Below are positions 24,184 to 37,190 of a stretch of 64,000 nucleotides of DNA, in pieces. A program made the translations under genes and the position numbers. The DNA comes from Liolophura sinensis. Lineage: Eukaryota > Mollusca > Polyplacophora > Chitonida > Chitonidae. The stretch's first letter is position 1. Each line of letters begins with the position of its first letter. Below the pieces are notes generated by a model that did not search any database, was not told the DNA's origin, and saw only the letters and a list, made by a program, of their open reading frames with translations. The stretch lies in assembly GCF_032854445.1 (NCBI RefSeq), contig NC_088300.1, forward strand, positions 56,952,984 to 57,016,983. The letters run 5' to 3'.

Positions 24184-27153
24184 CTAAGACAGCCTTCTGA
24201 ACATTCCCACAACACGATAACAATTTGGGCATCGGTGTTCCACATCCTGTAGCTCTGGGATACAAAATGGTATGAGACAACAGCCTAGCCAACATCTGAA
24301 ATATGATGAATTCAGATTGTGGTTACCACTTTATTATGAAGAATACATGTACATGTATACAGCTTTTCTATTACATGTACATACGGTGGAAAGTCTGTCA
24401 GTAACCAACAGAGGGTCAAGGGTCTCTGGTTTTCTCCCACCATAATACTGGCTGCCATTATACAATTTAAAGTGTGTTAAGCATGGCGTAAAACACCCAT
24501 CAAATAAATACATAAATATTTATTTTATTTATTTATTTGATTGGTGTTTTACACCGTACTCAAGAATATTTCACTTACACGACGGCGGCCGGCATTATGG
24601 TGGGTGGAAAGCGGGCACAGCCCGGGGGAAACCCACGACCATACGCAGGTTGCTGGCAGACCTTCCCACTTACGGCCCGAGAGGAAGCCAGCATGAGCTG
24701 GACTTGAACTCACAGCGACCGCACTGGTGAGAGGCTTCTGGGTCATTACGATGCGCTAGCGCACTAACCGACTGAGCCATGGAGGCCCCAATACATAAAT
24801 AAATATTATATCTACGGCTTCATATTTTCACCTATACATCTACCTACAACATTAGCTGGCAGTGTGCCAAGCAATCGGTGTTTTGATACTTTATAGATGG
24901 CAGCTGTCTTATGTGGCTGAGCATTTGTTCTTGGATGAGGCCACTGAATTAACTAATTCCAATACAAACATGATACTCTAATTCCTCAACCTTTTCGCTT
25001 ATGAAAGATCAACTTTCAGTTCCAGTACAATTTATGCATATTTTTAATTTGATTTTGGAGACAAAACTGCATCAGTTGGATTAGTCAGTTTCACCACTTC
25101 ACAAAAAGTGCAATTTTATTGGTCAACACAGAATAATGCCTTTAGAATATGCTTGAGAAAACACCTTGCAAACATATGAAAAGGTGAAAGACATACAGCA
25201 TGTACGATTTCCAAGTGAATGGGAGTGTGGATGAAATAGAAAACATTTAACTTTGTGCAACTGAAAATCCTGCTTGATAAAATGGTGCATCACCATAAAG
25301 TTGCTTGGCTTTGAGTAGAAATACTATTGGCAAAAATTTGAGAGAAATTTTTTCGGAAATTACCGGGTTAGGAAAAAAAAGCATGCTATCTGCCTTCTGA
25401 AAAAAGCTAGTATACTGAAAATAGATTACCATTCTTGTTGGAAAGTGGGAGATGAATTTTGTTTCCCCTTTCATTGGGATTTATTCATATTCCAGTCAAG
25501 CAGTATATCACATCACAATCGAAAGATGCATAATGCTGCACACAAAAAAACAACGAAACAAATTACAATATCTCTAATTTAGCATCATCAGCTGTGGGAC
25601 TTTAAAGCTGTAGATAATTTGAACGACTTACCCAAAGAGGCAAAGCACTCCTGAGACAATCCAAGTCAGAGCTCCTGTCTCGTAAACCAGGGATGTGGTC
25701 ACATGATTCTGGCAGTGTGGGCAGTTTATGGTGACAGGGCTGGGGCCATAACTCATCTGTATCACAGTGACAGGCTGAGGCTGAGAGTACACTACCCCAC
25801 CAGACTGATACCCTGAAACACAACCAGTCTTCATTAAAGGTATGCACTGATGGAAGCTTAAATAAGGGTTCATACAGTAATGGGGTTTTAAAATTCTATG
25901 ATTTTCCAGTCCAATATTACTAAAATTCCAGGATGTTCACCAGTTAAATTCTGTCGAACATTGTCGAACATTGACGGAACACGCAAGTTTGCATGGCTAT
26001 TTCTCTAGGCTTTCAACATTATTTCGGTCACATCACATAATTTGATTAGTGTTTGATGTCGTATTCCAAATCACATGACTATGGACTGTTGGTTCCTGCC
26101 TGTGGTACCAAAGCTGCTATATTTAAATTGAGTATCATGCTACATATCACACAATTTAACAATACACTTGTTCTATTTTTACCGAAAACAAGACACAAGC
26201 AAGTAACGTTAATACAAGTAATACCAGTAACTGAACCTCCTCAATAATTACAGACGCATTTTCAGAAACTGTATACCATATAGTGCCTTGCGTGGACTGT
26301 TGTCTTAACATAAGTAGTAAACTCTCTGTGAGGAGTAAGTGATTACAGGTATCAATCAGTGACAAGCTGTCTACACCTCCATGATGCCTCAGAGAGCCTC
26401 ACCAGCTTGGCAAGAGGGGTAAAAACACACTGCCCGTTTTCTAAAAATTCACTTTTTTTGATTGAACGGTTGTAAGAGGCAGGATGGACTCAAATGTTGT
26501 GATGAATGTCAAGATTAAAAAAAAAAACAAAAAAAACAAGAAACAAAAAAAAAAAATGGACTAAGCATATAAGTTTGTGATTACCAGTACTGTTCCAGAA
26601 ACAGTACGATTACCGGTATTTTGAAAGATGAAATCCTGCCTCCAGAAACTGTCGTAGGCCTTTTTTGGGCATATCCAACATATTCAGTTTTGTATTTTCC
26701 TTAGGTATAGCTACTTATATAGAGAATCAAGAAAATTATGCTATTAACATTTAAAGACTAAATACATACACTAGAAGGTACTAGAGTGGAAACCTCTGTC
26801 CCATCTAAATTTAGAAACAAGACTCATCACTGTCCAATCATGAATTTTTAAAGAATCTTTGAAGAAGTTCTTGCATCAAGTACTCCAGATATATCAACCA
26901 TGTGTTATACATGTATACAGACACTCATTCCAAGATATCAAGATAATGATCACTGTAATCCAATATTATACACATGTACATGTATTTGGGGCAAGTGTAA
27001 CCACATACCTTGTGGTGGATAAGCAGGCTGCGGGTAACCCTGTGGCCCTTTTGGGGGCTCATACTTTGGGGGTGGATCCTGTGGGTTATGTCCTGAGTCA
27101 GCTCCACCCTGGTATGGTGGGGGAGCATCCTTTGGGGCTGAAGTGCTACTCAT
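24184..27153 (-). CDS. LITAF-like (LPS-induced TNF-alpha factor/SIMPLE) zinc membrane protein
   Basis: Exons on minus: 27153-27009 (ATG), 25812-25632, then last exon A 24295-24184 or last exon B 22279-22168. Either choice gives 438 nt and 145 aa; human LITAF is 161. These proteins sit on the cytosolic face of late endosomes and lysosomes, bind zinc, and recruit ESCRT and WW-domain ubiquitin ligases. N-terminus: MSSTSAPKDAPPPYQGG, with a PPPY motif, then a Pro/Gly/Tyr-rich stretch (PPPKYEPP). Exon 2 has the first zinc pair, CPHC, in ITINCPHCQNHV, then the start of the hydrophobic segment, ALTWIVSGVLCLFG. The last exon supplies [11 protein letters not shown] and the second pair, CPNC. The A product ends RCPNCYRVVGMFRRLS. 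A 5' UTR exon must lie upstream, since an acceptor (CCTTTTCAG) precedes the ATG at 27167. A plausible donor for it is near 28743. Exon A has its own AATAAA at about 23843-23848. Confidence 0.92.
24415..24512 (+). mobile_element. SINE family A, old 3' fragment
   Basis: TCCCACCATAATACTGGCTG, then GCATGGCGTAAAACACCCAT and a CAAATAAATA tail, in LITAF intron 2. It served as the landing site for the next copy. Confidence 0.7.
24519..24789 (-). mobile_element. SINE family A, full length, inserted in the tail of another SINE
   Basis: Reversed full-length copy ending GAGCCATGGAGGCCCC. AATACATAAATA occurs at 24507-24518 and 24790-24801, a 12-bp target-site duplication inside the A/T-rich tail of the older fragment at 24415-24512. 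Confidence 0.9.
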
Positions 27154-29821
27154 GATAGAGGGATTCACTGAAAAGGAAAGATGCAGACAGATGAATATTA
27201 ATAACATGGGCATGAATAGCAATAGGTACATGGTTCAAAAATCGTGGTTAACATTAAATACATGGTATTTTGATTCGTCTGATGATATTTGTAAGATAAT
27301 GTACATGTACTATTAAATGCAAGTCTGACGTGGATTCACTAAGACAAAATAGGTAAAAATTAACTTGTTTTCTCTTTTCAGATTTACTACCTGTCATTCC
27401 ATTTAACATTTAAAGGCCCCAAAGAATCTGATCAATTCTGTGTCTGTAATAATGACCTGTGTGCAGTTTATTCTTAGTACATAGAGATGCAAATCAAAGA
27501 CACTTCGTAATATTCTATTTCAGATAGTGCTTTGGGCATATCCAACATTTCAAACCATTCCATTTATATATGCACAAAAGCTATAATATCCAGAACAGGT
27601 ACAGTCAATAGTGATTTCTGCAACTCAAACCTATGACATTAAGCTGAACAGTGAGCATCTGTTCGCATTACCTAAAAGGTATAACCAAGCAAACTTCACC
27701 AATGTTAGCTGCATCTGTGTGGCTCAACTGATCTGACAATGTACTAACGTACCAAGCTATACACAGCTACGTTCACAGATTCCCGTGAGATACGCCATTA
27801 ACTGTTGAGCAATAATAATGGAAGTGGCTTACATAGTAGCTAAGACATATTCAGGTATTCAGGTGATTTGCACTTGATTGCACCGTGCTTCTGTCACCTA
27901 ACATGGCAGGGAGCATCAATTTTCAGCATCAGTCCAGAAACTGGCATGCCAACGATAAATGGAATAGCTCTAAACTTTATGGTTACATGTTGTTTCAAGA
28001 CTGTTTAATATCTGAAAAACTTTACCCTTACCTTTCCTCAGCAGATAAATTTAATGTATGCCAAAGGAAAATTGAGTGATGTTGGCATTCACAAATTGAT
28101 GCTCCATTAAAATAGCAGGAAAATGTGCATGCCGGGATGTAAACAGCAGTGCTTGATGGAAGGAAAGGCTGACTGAGATCAATGCCTTAAGTGCCATTTT
28201 CGATTTACCCCCAGTACCAAATTCACGATGCCATTATCGTATGGGTGATATCCTGAGGGCCTATGTTCTTGGCGTTGAGAGTCTGGGAGTTTTTGTGCAG
28301 ACCAAGAGATTAGACTGTATGTCAAATCAGAACTATAAAACACACAGACATGTTGAATATAGGACTAATTTGAAACAGAGGTTCAGAACCATTAATGGTT
28401 GACCGAACCAGAACGGGAAAATTTAGACCAAAAAACACAGTTCAAGATCACAAGTGACAACTATGTCAACACGATTTTTTTTCCTCGTGTGTAATTAAAT
28501 ATACTGACAGTGAGTTTTGTAAGTTTCAAAGCCTGAAGATTCACAGTCTTCCCGGGTACTGTCCATAGGCCTCTAAAAAGCCCGTTGTTGTTGCACAGTT
28601 CATTCGCCACAACTCACGAGAGGAAAAAAGAACATTTTAAGACAAGACAGGCAATTGTATCGTGCGATCTACATACTCAAAATAAGACTGAGATCCACTG
28701 TAACCCTAATGAACAATACACTTCATATTCAAACGCTTCTTACCTTCGCACACGAAATAACTTGCGAAATCGGCCAAAACAGATTACAATGTACATGTAT
28801 GTCAAACGATTTATTGACAATTCTTATCAACTCCACATAGAGCGCGTCAATAACAAAATATAGTTCTTTGGTAAACTGCAGATCAACGTGTAAAATTCTC
28901 AACATTGCGCTCAATTTTCATATGCAGTACATTGTATTGATAATTAAAAGAAAAAAGAATATTGTAAACCAAACTGATTGTATCTCGCTACAAATTAAAC
29001 TTTGACCCCGGCTAATAAGTGTGTCCTTGCGCGATCATGTGAGCAGAACCGGAAGTGGTATTTGAGAATGAAAACGAAGATTATCTGAGCTCACAGTGGA
29101 AAGGTTTCAATTTTAGTGATTGCAGAGTGACAGACACTGGTACATAGTTTAATATCGGTTTACCCCAAGACAATAACAAGAGGAACTGGTAATCGAAAGG
29201 ATACTGACACTGGATAAGCTACATTTGTTTTTTAAGGGCAGCGTTTTGACATTTTGGATGACAGCACTGTAGTTTACTGTGTAGGCCTACACAGCCCATC
29301 TACGAACACAGTGCGGCTTGTTTGATGTCCTACTATTTTAATGTCTGTGTCAATGTTTTAAAAAGCGTCACGTTGTTTAGTTTGATATTTACATCAAATT
29401 TGTAAAGTGGGCTACACTGTAGCCCAGTTAAGTGAGTTCAGTTAAATCCCATAACCGTCGATTGAGGCGATATTTTACCATTTGATCTTTGAAAGTCACA
29501 TTGATGATATGATTGTCAACTATCACATCATCAGATATGGCCATGATCGACATTTAATTTAATTGAAATAATCTCAAGTCTGCATGTTACATAATGTAGA
29601 TCACAGGCGACCTGTAAACCCTATTTGTGCCATCTACAAGTCTCGAAGATAAGAAATACTGTGCTGCAGATGCATGTTCTGTAATGCAGTAAGGCATAAT
29701 AAAAAAAACACTTCACAATGCAGTTAACTCAAGTTGCAACTCCATAAAGATCTGTTCTATGTAAAGTTGTATAATGTTTGAATGTTCAGGTATGTGTTCT
29801 GTTTCAGACTGACTAGCTGAG
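27154..29821. promoter_or_regulatory. Head-to-head promoter interval of LITAF-like and syntaxin genes
   Basis: No coding sequence seen. On minus, a good donor at about 28743 (GCGAAG|GTAAGAAG) could end a LITAF 5' UTR exon near 28.75-28.9 kb. On plus, an ETS-type ACCGGAAGTG (29048-29057) lies next to TCATGTGA (29035-29042), a MiT/TFE-like E-box. The syntaxin coding exon has its own acceptor (GTTTCAG at 29807), so its 5' UTR is spliced. The transcription starts are inferred. Confidence 0.45.
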
Positions 29822-32800
29822 ATGTCGTGGAACCAGGGAGGCGGAGGGTATGGCTCTACAAAGGCCTACACTGATGAGCCGGGTATGGGAGAGTACAGAG
29901 ATGACCCTGGGGGAAGAGGAGGATACCAGGACCAAGGCAAATCATTGCATGAATCATAGATGACAAGTGTTTCTTTTCCTAATATATACCAGACAGTCTT
30001 TTTTTTTTATACTCCCACTATGAAGTTTAGGGATAGGGGAGGGGTACCCTGGAATCACTGTGTCTGTCTGTAGACATGATATTTTTTTAGATATAGATCC
30101 TTCTAAAGTACTGCAGCAGTTTCTGTGAAAATTTGCATAATTTTTTTCCATGATAACTTGTGCATGCATACCTAACTTTTATGTTGTTTGCATCATTATT
30201 TACAAAGTTAATCATGATGTACACATTCATAGTTTTGATTTATTTGATTGGTGTTTTAGACTGTGCTTCCAAAGTGTTGAGTTACATAGATTTCTGTGAC
30301 AGTTTTGTATGTATCTTTCCTATGACCTGAAATTGTGCTTTCTTAGTGTTCCTGACAACATTTTCAGAGTTTACAGTTATTCCCATCTAGTTCTTTTCCT
30401 TTACATATATGTATATCCAAAAGGCAGGGAATGGTGGGTAGTCTGGGTGGAGAGGCAGAAATTTTGGAAAACTGATCTGTGTTGGTCTTTAGATATTTTG
30501 CTTTGAATTAAACACATTTCTCATGGTATCTCAAGAATTGTCTTTAACCATGATAATTGTGGTGAACTATACACAAAGATTGAAACAAAAAGAACACCAG
30601 GTGTTAAATCAAAAGAGCATAAAAATGTTGTCAATGTTAAGGGGATGTGTTGTTTACTTTGATGTAGATTATAGTACCTGTTCATATTGTACACTGCAGG
30701 CTATGGTAACTTCACCAAGTTGTGCGACCAAATCAGCAGCAACATTTTTACCATAAATTCAGGGGGTAAGTCAGTTATAGTTATTTATTTATTAAATCTT
30801 TCTGATATTGTCTGTAATATGTTTGATTCATCATTGGCGTATACATGACCTTTTTTAAAATCAACATTTTATTTGTTTTCATCAACTTCATCAACTTTTC
30901 ATCATAATTGATGGTGATATAGTTCTTGGGAATATCGGTAAATGACATGTTAAGATCAGGACGAATATTTCAAAGCACCTGTAAAGTGTGTACATGCAGT
31001 TATGTTTCATTAATGTACTTTATTTTTCAGCCAATAATATTGACAAAGCCATGAAAAGTATTGGTACCCATAAAGATGGAGTGCAGTTAAGAGATAAAAT
31101 GTGAGTACAAACTATGCTACAAAGCAGACATGACTGGTTGACCCTGTGTCAGTATAATGTAACTGTTAAGGGAGTCATGTTTAGTGTTTTCAGCATGATA
31201 CTTCAGTGGCAGCAGCACTTTGGTGACGTGGACTTGCCGTGCTACAAGAAGAGACTGTATGTGTGCACACACTTGATGACTCCTCATTGTTATATGTCTG
31301 AAAAACTATTAAGTATGATGTAAACCCTCAAGCATATATACATGTACATCCTGATTCAGTGAAGCAGTTTAAAGAGGGATGGGAAACTTCTACAGATATT
31401 CTGATGAACAGTATTTGGGTATGCAAGCGTGCCTGGTTTGATCTGTTGATATGTTACTTTTACAACCAACCTTCAATGTAATGTTTTAATACAGATCATC
31501 TTGAGTGATTTGAATCGTGTGTGGATTTAACATTGAAAGTTTAGGCAATTGTTCCACTGGGCTGTGTTTGGTTTCTGTGTTCATAAAGCTGACTGCAATA
31601 GTATGAGTGAAATATTCTTTGTTCATAACCAAATTATATGGTGAACAGCATGCACAAGCAAAATAAGGTGGTTTAAATCTACCTGATGTTTTTTTTATTT
31701 TTTTTGTTTGTGATTACAGTCATGATATATCTACCAGCACGCAGAAGGTGGTCAATGAAACCATGAGATTATTTAAGAGGATGGCCTCACAAAGAAATAT
31801 AGATAAGGTAAGTTGTTCATGTTATGCAAGGAAGTCATCCTAGATAAAGTAAGTTGTTCATATTCTCTAAAGAAGTCATCCTAGATAAGGTAAGTTCATA
31901 ATCTGTAAGGAGGTCATCCTGTATAAGGAAAGTTGTTCATGTTCTTTGAGGAAGTAACCCTAGACAAGGTAGCTTGTTCAGGTCCTGTAAGGAAGTCGTT
32001 ATAGATAGGGTAAGTTAATACTGTGTTCTGAAGTCATCCTAGATAAGGTTAGTTGTTCATGTTTTGTTACAAAGCCATTCTTGATAAGGTAAGCTGTTCA
32101 TATTCTGTACAGAAGTCACCCTAGATACTGTAAGTTCTTATTCTCCAAGGAAATTGTCCTGTTTGCCTGCAGGAAGTTCACTCAGTGCAATCAGAAAGAA
32201 TGGTGTAGTTTTGAGTGCAAACTCTTGTATCGTTAAAGATAAAAAATAGTACTACTGTATTATGTGACCTGTTAGAAATATTATGCAACTATTTTGGGAT
32301 CACATTTACTATAACATGGGTGTCTGAATAAAGTTTCGCAAACAGTTATTTAGAGTCAAACGTTTGTGAACTTGAGAAGTTTCTGAACGAAAGTTGTTTC
32401 TTCTGTGCCGCTGGAACATGATGAGACAAGTAATTGGTAAATTAATATTTACAGAGGTTGCCTTACATATTTCGCAGATCACATGATTCAAGACGGCTAT
32501 TTTTACCTTCAGGGACAAAAGAGTTCGAATACAAAACACCTCTATTGGGTTATGTAGAAATGAAATCTTGGGAAAATTATGGCTAAAGTCTGATAGTTTT
32601 CCTTTGATAAAATAATCTGCAGCTCACATGACTGATCTCTAGTGTCTAATTAAATAGAATTGTCGATGGGGAGTGGGCCATGACCAAGTGGTGAAGGTGC
32701 TTGGCTCGCAATTCTTCGGTCACACTGGGCGGACTCAATCCTGCTCATGTGTGGTCTTCCACAATTAAAACTACAAGTAGCTTGCATCGTATAAGTAAAA

Positions 32801-35800
32801 AAATCTTGGTTAGTTTGTTTAACGGCAACCAAATAAGTAAATACAGCTGTCAACTCAAACATGTATCCGATGATCAAGAGGAAAGGAGAATATTGTCAGT
32901 GAATCAAACAAGTACTTAGCCATTACAGACGTGCTGTATTAGGCTTGTGATTTTGATGCTGTTGAAGTGCAATGGTGTCTCTCTATTTGTTAATAGCGCA
33001 ACAGAATGCAGTTAGACAGACTCAAGAGCCAGTTCCAGGAAGCAGTGCAGAGATTCTCTAGGCTACAGAAGGTAAGATTTAAACATTTGAAAGGTGGGTA
33101 TTAAATAAAGGTTATCTGGGTTGATATTAAAGGAAAAGTCCGCAGAAAAATAATGAAAGCACCAATAGAACAACCATTGAATACATGTAGGCTACAATAT
33201 GGTTCATAAAGATCATCTTACAATCACCAAGCTGTTGATCGCATTTCATTATGTGAAAAAGAAAATCTAGAAAACATGTAAAGATATTTCCAAATACAGT
33301 TTTCAGTTGTCTATCTATTGGTGCTTGCTTCAGTGTTACATTTCCCTGTAATAATAGTCCCTTAGGGCTAAGGTTCTCAGGGTGGATATTCAAAATGCAC
33401 TAAAGATGGATATTAAATGGTATTGTAAATGGCTTAAAATGACAAAAAATATCATTTTAAGGCCTTCTTGAGCTTTTTAGATACCAAACTGTAGGTGAAA
33501 TGTAGTGTTTAAATTTGAAGAAGACATAGTGGTTAGGTAATTTTTCAAGTGATGATAATTTTAAAGATAAAGAATATGCAGTGGCTGAAGCAGATGTGTG
33601 AATTCATTGCTTTTTGTTTTGCAGACAGCAGCAGAACGTGTTCGATCAACTACAGCACTGGGGGACAGAGAGGTCAAGCCCAAAAAGACATCAGACTGGC
33701 TGGTAACTGTGCATAGTTTCTGATAGCTGCAGTAGTTGTGCGGGTGTTGAAATAATGTATGAACACATCTCAAAGCACAAGAAATGGACACTTGAAATCT
33801 TCATCCTTAATTTGATATACATGTATATATGATATAAAAGATGTTTTGGACGTGAATGCTGTAGAAATATAACTTTTCACCTCCATATTTCTTGTGTGTA
33901 TTCTTAATTGGCTTTGTATAAAGTTCTTAGTGCTGTAGGGTTGATTATTGGCCCTAAATGGTTTGGTCCACAATACATGTTCGACTTTGTGAAAATTTGA
34001 ACAAAACTGAAACCCCAGATGAACAGTGACTTATATCTGGCATAAAACATTCCACAAATACATGATTCTTTCAAGAATGGCTAGTGAGTGACAAGAGTGT
34101 GTTAGGCCAACATTAAAAATGTGTTTGTTTGACCAGGCCAACACTCCAATGAAAGGCCTTAAGGGTTTATTGAATGTTATATTTGAATGTTAATTTCTTT
34201 ATAAATACTATCTTTTTCATTAGTGTGAATAATAAAAAGTACTGACTTTATATTTTTTCTGATAGGGTCAGTTTGTATCTATCATAATTTGGCCTTATCA
34301 TATACATGTATAAACATTGCAGGATGACGAGGACTATACCAGCCACACAGGAAACTATGTGGAGGGAAGTGGGGCCCCAAACCAGCAGCTGTTAGAGCAG
34401 GAGCTAGTCATAGACAATGACCTTAACCTGATCAGGGAGAGGGAGGACAGAATACGACAGCTAGAGGTGGGTACAGCTGACATGTACAGGTTATCGTCCA
34501 TCCCATGCCCCCATCAGCTGAGGAGTCTCAATCTTACAATACTTTAAAAGCATAACTGAATGGAGGCTAAATTATGATTGCACACGGAAGATTCAGTGAT
34601 AAGAGGTTAAACATTTTTGGCCCCTGATAAATGAGATTGCAGGTTCAAATCCAGCACTTGGTGGTTTGCGTTTGGTGTAAAGTCAAGAGGTTTATCAAGC
34701 ATCTGACATAGGGTTATGGTTTAGTCTGGGTGCCCTGGTTTCTCCACCCGTAAACCTCACTGTTGTATTGCCACATATCAAATAAATAAGTTTCAAGATT
34801 AAGGGCAAAATAATAAGCCTTGGATACTTCTAATTCTCACCTGTTGTTGTAGATTGATGTAATTCTATAGTTGTTCTTTTTTAAGACTTTTTTTTATGCA
34901 TGTATAACTATTATAAAAGTAACGATAGTAAATAATTGATTTCAAAACTAACTGATTTGAATGGCATACATCTGCAAATTTCAGTTTTTATTTCTCTTTG
35001 TGATTACCACAATAGCTTTCAGAGACGTTTTTGGGCTTAGCATGGAGGTCAGTGTTGTGTGTAAGTAGTTTATAATTTTGTCTCTGAATTGCTATTGTTA
35101 CAGTCAGACATTCTGGATGTAAATGAGATATTTCGGGACTTGGGGGCAATGGTTCATGAACAAGGGGAGGTAATAGGTAAGTCAATCCTCCAGCTTCTAG
35201 AAGTATTGAAAGGCAGCAATAGTTCATGCCAAGGTAGTGTTCTAAATGTCCTCACCTCTTCCTATATGGACAATTTTCAGATCTTATATGTTCATCATGT
35301 GAAAGGTGTATGAGCAAATATTTTATGACCTAACTTACCCAGCACAGTATAGTCAGTCTTAAGGAAAATACATGTGAAAGGTAATGACTTAATGGGTTAT
35401 TTATGGTTGTATGGTCACAAGACTGTTACCAAACTTTCTTTTAGGAAAAGACAACATTGATTGTAAGTGTAATTTTATACAAGGCAAATGTACTTAAAAA
35501 AAGTGTGATCTTTATACCCTTGAAGAATTAAAAGAGCCATCATTGTGTGCAGATTGATTAGCTTAAAGTTGCTCAACTGAGACACTGCCATGTTTTTTAT
35601 ACATGGAGTGATCGTGAGCAAAAAATTGAATCTTGAGACCCCATTTTAGACAGACAGAATGTTATTTTTGAATAGTAGGCCTACATACATGTAGCTGAAA
35701 TGCATACATCTGCTTTATTGCCTTTTCAATGTGTAAGGCACACCAGTAAATGTATATTGCACGTTAGGCTCACTTTACACTCTTTAAAGTAAGTTCAAAT

Positions 35801-36925
35801 GCACAAAAAATCTGAAGGTACCCAAGAACAGGACGTTACTGAGATCCTTATTCTCAATAAAACTTTGGTAAACCTAAGTGCCACTTATGCCCCTACTTCA
35901 CCTCTTGTACTGCCGTACCTGGGCCAGTGGAGGAGAAATTAACTATATGTGGATCATACATCTGTACTTCAACTAATGTTGTATATGCAATATCCTGTCG
36001 TTGCTGCCCATCTGCTATATATATTGTACTAACTGGGCAGTTTCTCCATCGTCGTATAAGTGAAATATTCTTGAGTACGGCGTAAAACACCAATCAAATA
36101 AATAAATAAAATCCTATTCACACATTTGACAAAGACTGTTACATACAGCTGAAAGCAAGAGAAATAATAGGTACTGCGTTTACTTATCTATTTATTGTAT
36201 CAATAGACTGACACGGCTATGTACAAGGTGTTGTTAATGGATTGGGTGTACTTGCTGGCTTTGATGTTTAAACCGCTGACTCAGAGCAAATACTGCGCCC
36301 TTGACCAGTAAGGTTGCATGTCTGAATCAAGCGCTTAATGTTTCAAGACATTTGTCTGCTTCCTGGTGAAGGTTGGTGGCTTACTCCGGGCACTCAGACT
36401 TCGTCCAATCATAAACTGCACAGGTGATATAGGTAAATATGTCCTGAGTAATTTGGCATTAAACACAAATCAGTCAATATTATAAAATTAGTTGCACCAT
36501 TTGCCTTGCAGATTGCATTGAGGGGAATGTGGAGAAGGCCAGTGGTAATGTGGAGTCCGGTGCTGAACAGCTCACGCAGGCCTCAAAGTACCAGGTAAGA
36601 TTCAGAAACACACGAGTATTAATACTGCATCTCTTTTTGGTCTTGCATGTTCTTTTTTCAGTTTGAATAAGATGCAGAAGGTATGCAATGAATTATTTAT
36701 GTTTGCTGTTGTCATTGTTGGAAAAATGTGTACGGCTTGAATCTGACAAAATCTGATTTACTGTGCTTTTTAAAGATTACCCGAGACAACCCAAGTTTCT
36801 ACATGCGTTTTTTCTCCCTTTTTTTTCAGAAAAAGGCAAGAAAGAAGATGTGTATAATATTGATAATATTTGTGATCATCGCAGCCATCATCACTATTAT
36901 TCTCGTAACTCAGCTACACAGATGA
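29822..36925 (+). CDS. Syntaxin-7/12-type endosomal Qa-SNARE, complete
   Basis: Exons: 29822-29936, 30700-30765, 31031-31100, 31720-31807, 32997-33071, 33625-33702, 34323-34466, 35104-35176, 36512-36594, 36830-36925. Phases all agree: 888 nt, 295 aa (human STX12 276, STX7 261). It is a membrane-anchored fusion protein of early and late endosomes. After a Gly-rich N-terminus, the Habc region begins at NFTKLCDQISSNIFTINSG. The SNARE motif runs from about residue 189 to 252 (LVIDNDLNLIREREDRIRQL, then VNEIFRDLGAMVHEQGEVID), with the ionic-layer Gln in HEQGE. A basic KKARKK precedes a C-terminal anchor of about 21 residues (MCIILIIFVIIAAIITIILV), ending TQLHR. Intron 1 appears to use a GC donor (CAAG|GCAAAT), because the frame closes before any usable GT. 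Intron 4 starts with a donor-derived tandem array. It may be STX7 or STX12; the two cannot be separated here. Confidence 0.93.
31128..31322 (+). mobile_element. SINE family B, partial copy
   Basis: Shares GTTTTCAGCATGATAC and the GACTTGCCGTGCTACAAGAA / TGATGACTCCTCATTG region with the family B copies, in syntaxin intron 3. Confidence 0.55.
31799..32163 (+). repeat. Tandem array of about nine copies of the exon 4 donor site
   Basis: Exon 4 ends TAGATAAG|GTAAGTTGTTCAT. This boundary recurs downstream at 38-41 bp spacing, each unit ending in a variant of GGAAGTCATCC: TAGATAAAGTAAGTTGTTCA, TAGATAAGGTAAGTTCATAA, TGTATAAGGAAAGTTGTTCA, TAGACAAGGTAGCTTGTTCA, TAGATAGGGTAAGTTAATAC, TAGATAAGGTTAGTTGTTCA, TTGATAAGGTAAGCTGTTCA, TAGATACTGTAAGTTCTTAT. 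Reading past the first donor meets an in-frame TAG at the start of the second unit, so downstream donors would truncate the protein. Confidence 0.92.
32655..32850 (+). mobile_element. Diverged tRNA-like SINE (third family)
   Basis: GGGCCATGACCAAGTGGTGA then GGTGCTTGGCTCGCAATTC resembles a tRNA 5' half. The tail TCGTATAAGTAAAAAAATCT resembles the common SINE 3' end. In syntaxin intron 4. Confidence 0.45.
34612..34795 (+). mobile_element. Diverged tRNA-like SINE fragment
   Basis: GCAGGTTCAAATCCAGC (B-box-like), then TGGTTTCTCCACCCGTAAAC and a CAAATAAATAAG tail, in syntaxin intron 7. Related remnants are near 36290-36475 and 39672-39975. Confidence 0.45.
36030..36110 (+). mobile_element. SINE family A, 3' fragment
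   Basis: CGTCGTATAAGTGAAATATT, TTGAGTACGGCGTAAAACAC and an (AAAT)n tail; nearly consensus, so young but 5'-truncated. Syntaxin intron 8. Confidence 0.85.
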
Positions 36926-37190
36926 GGAGCTCGTTTTTGCCAGAGTGATACAAATTGTTTTATCATTCCACTGGATGCCTCTGTTATACATGTTATTATG
37001 GGCAGATGTTTGTAAATACTCCAAGTCATTGAGACTCTATCTTTAATTTATGTATTGAGAGGTGAAGACTGGTTGCAGAGAGTGATGTATAATACATGGG
37101 GGTAAAATGACTCCCATATGTCTGCATCTTGTTTACACTTTTGGAGCTTTTTATCCTATATAGCAGTTGTTTAATAAAGTGCGAGGGGAT
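36926..37190 (+). other. 3' UTR of the syntaxin gene with poly(A) signal
   Basis: Non-coding sequence following the TGA at 36923-36925; AATAAA at 37173-37178 is the first good signal. Confidence 0.55.
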
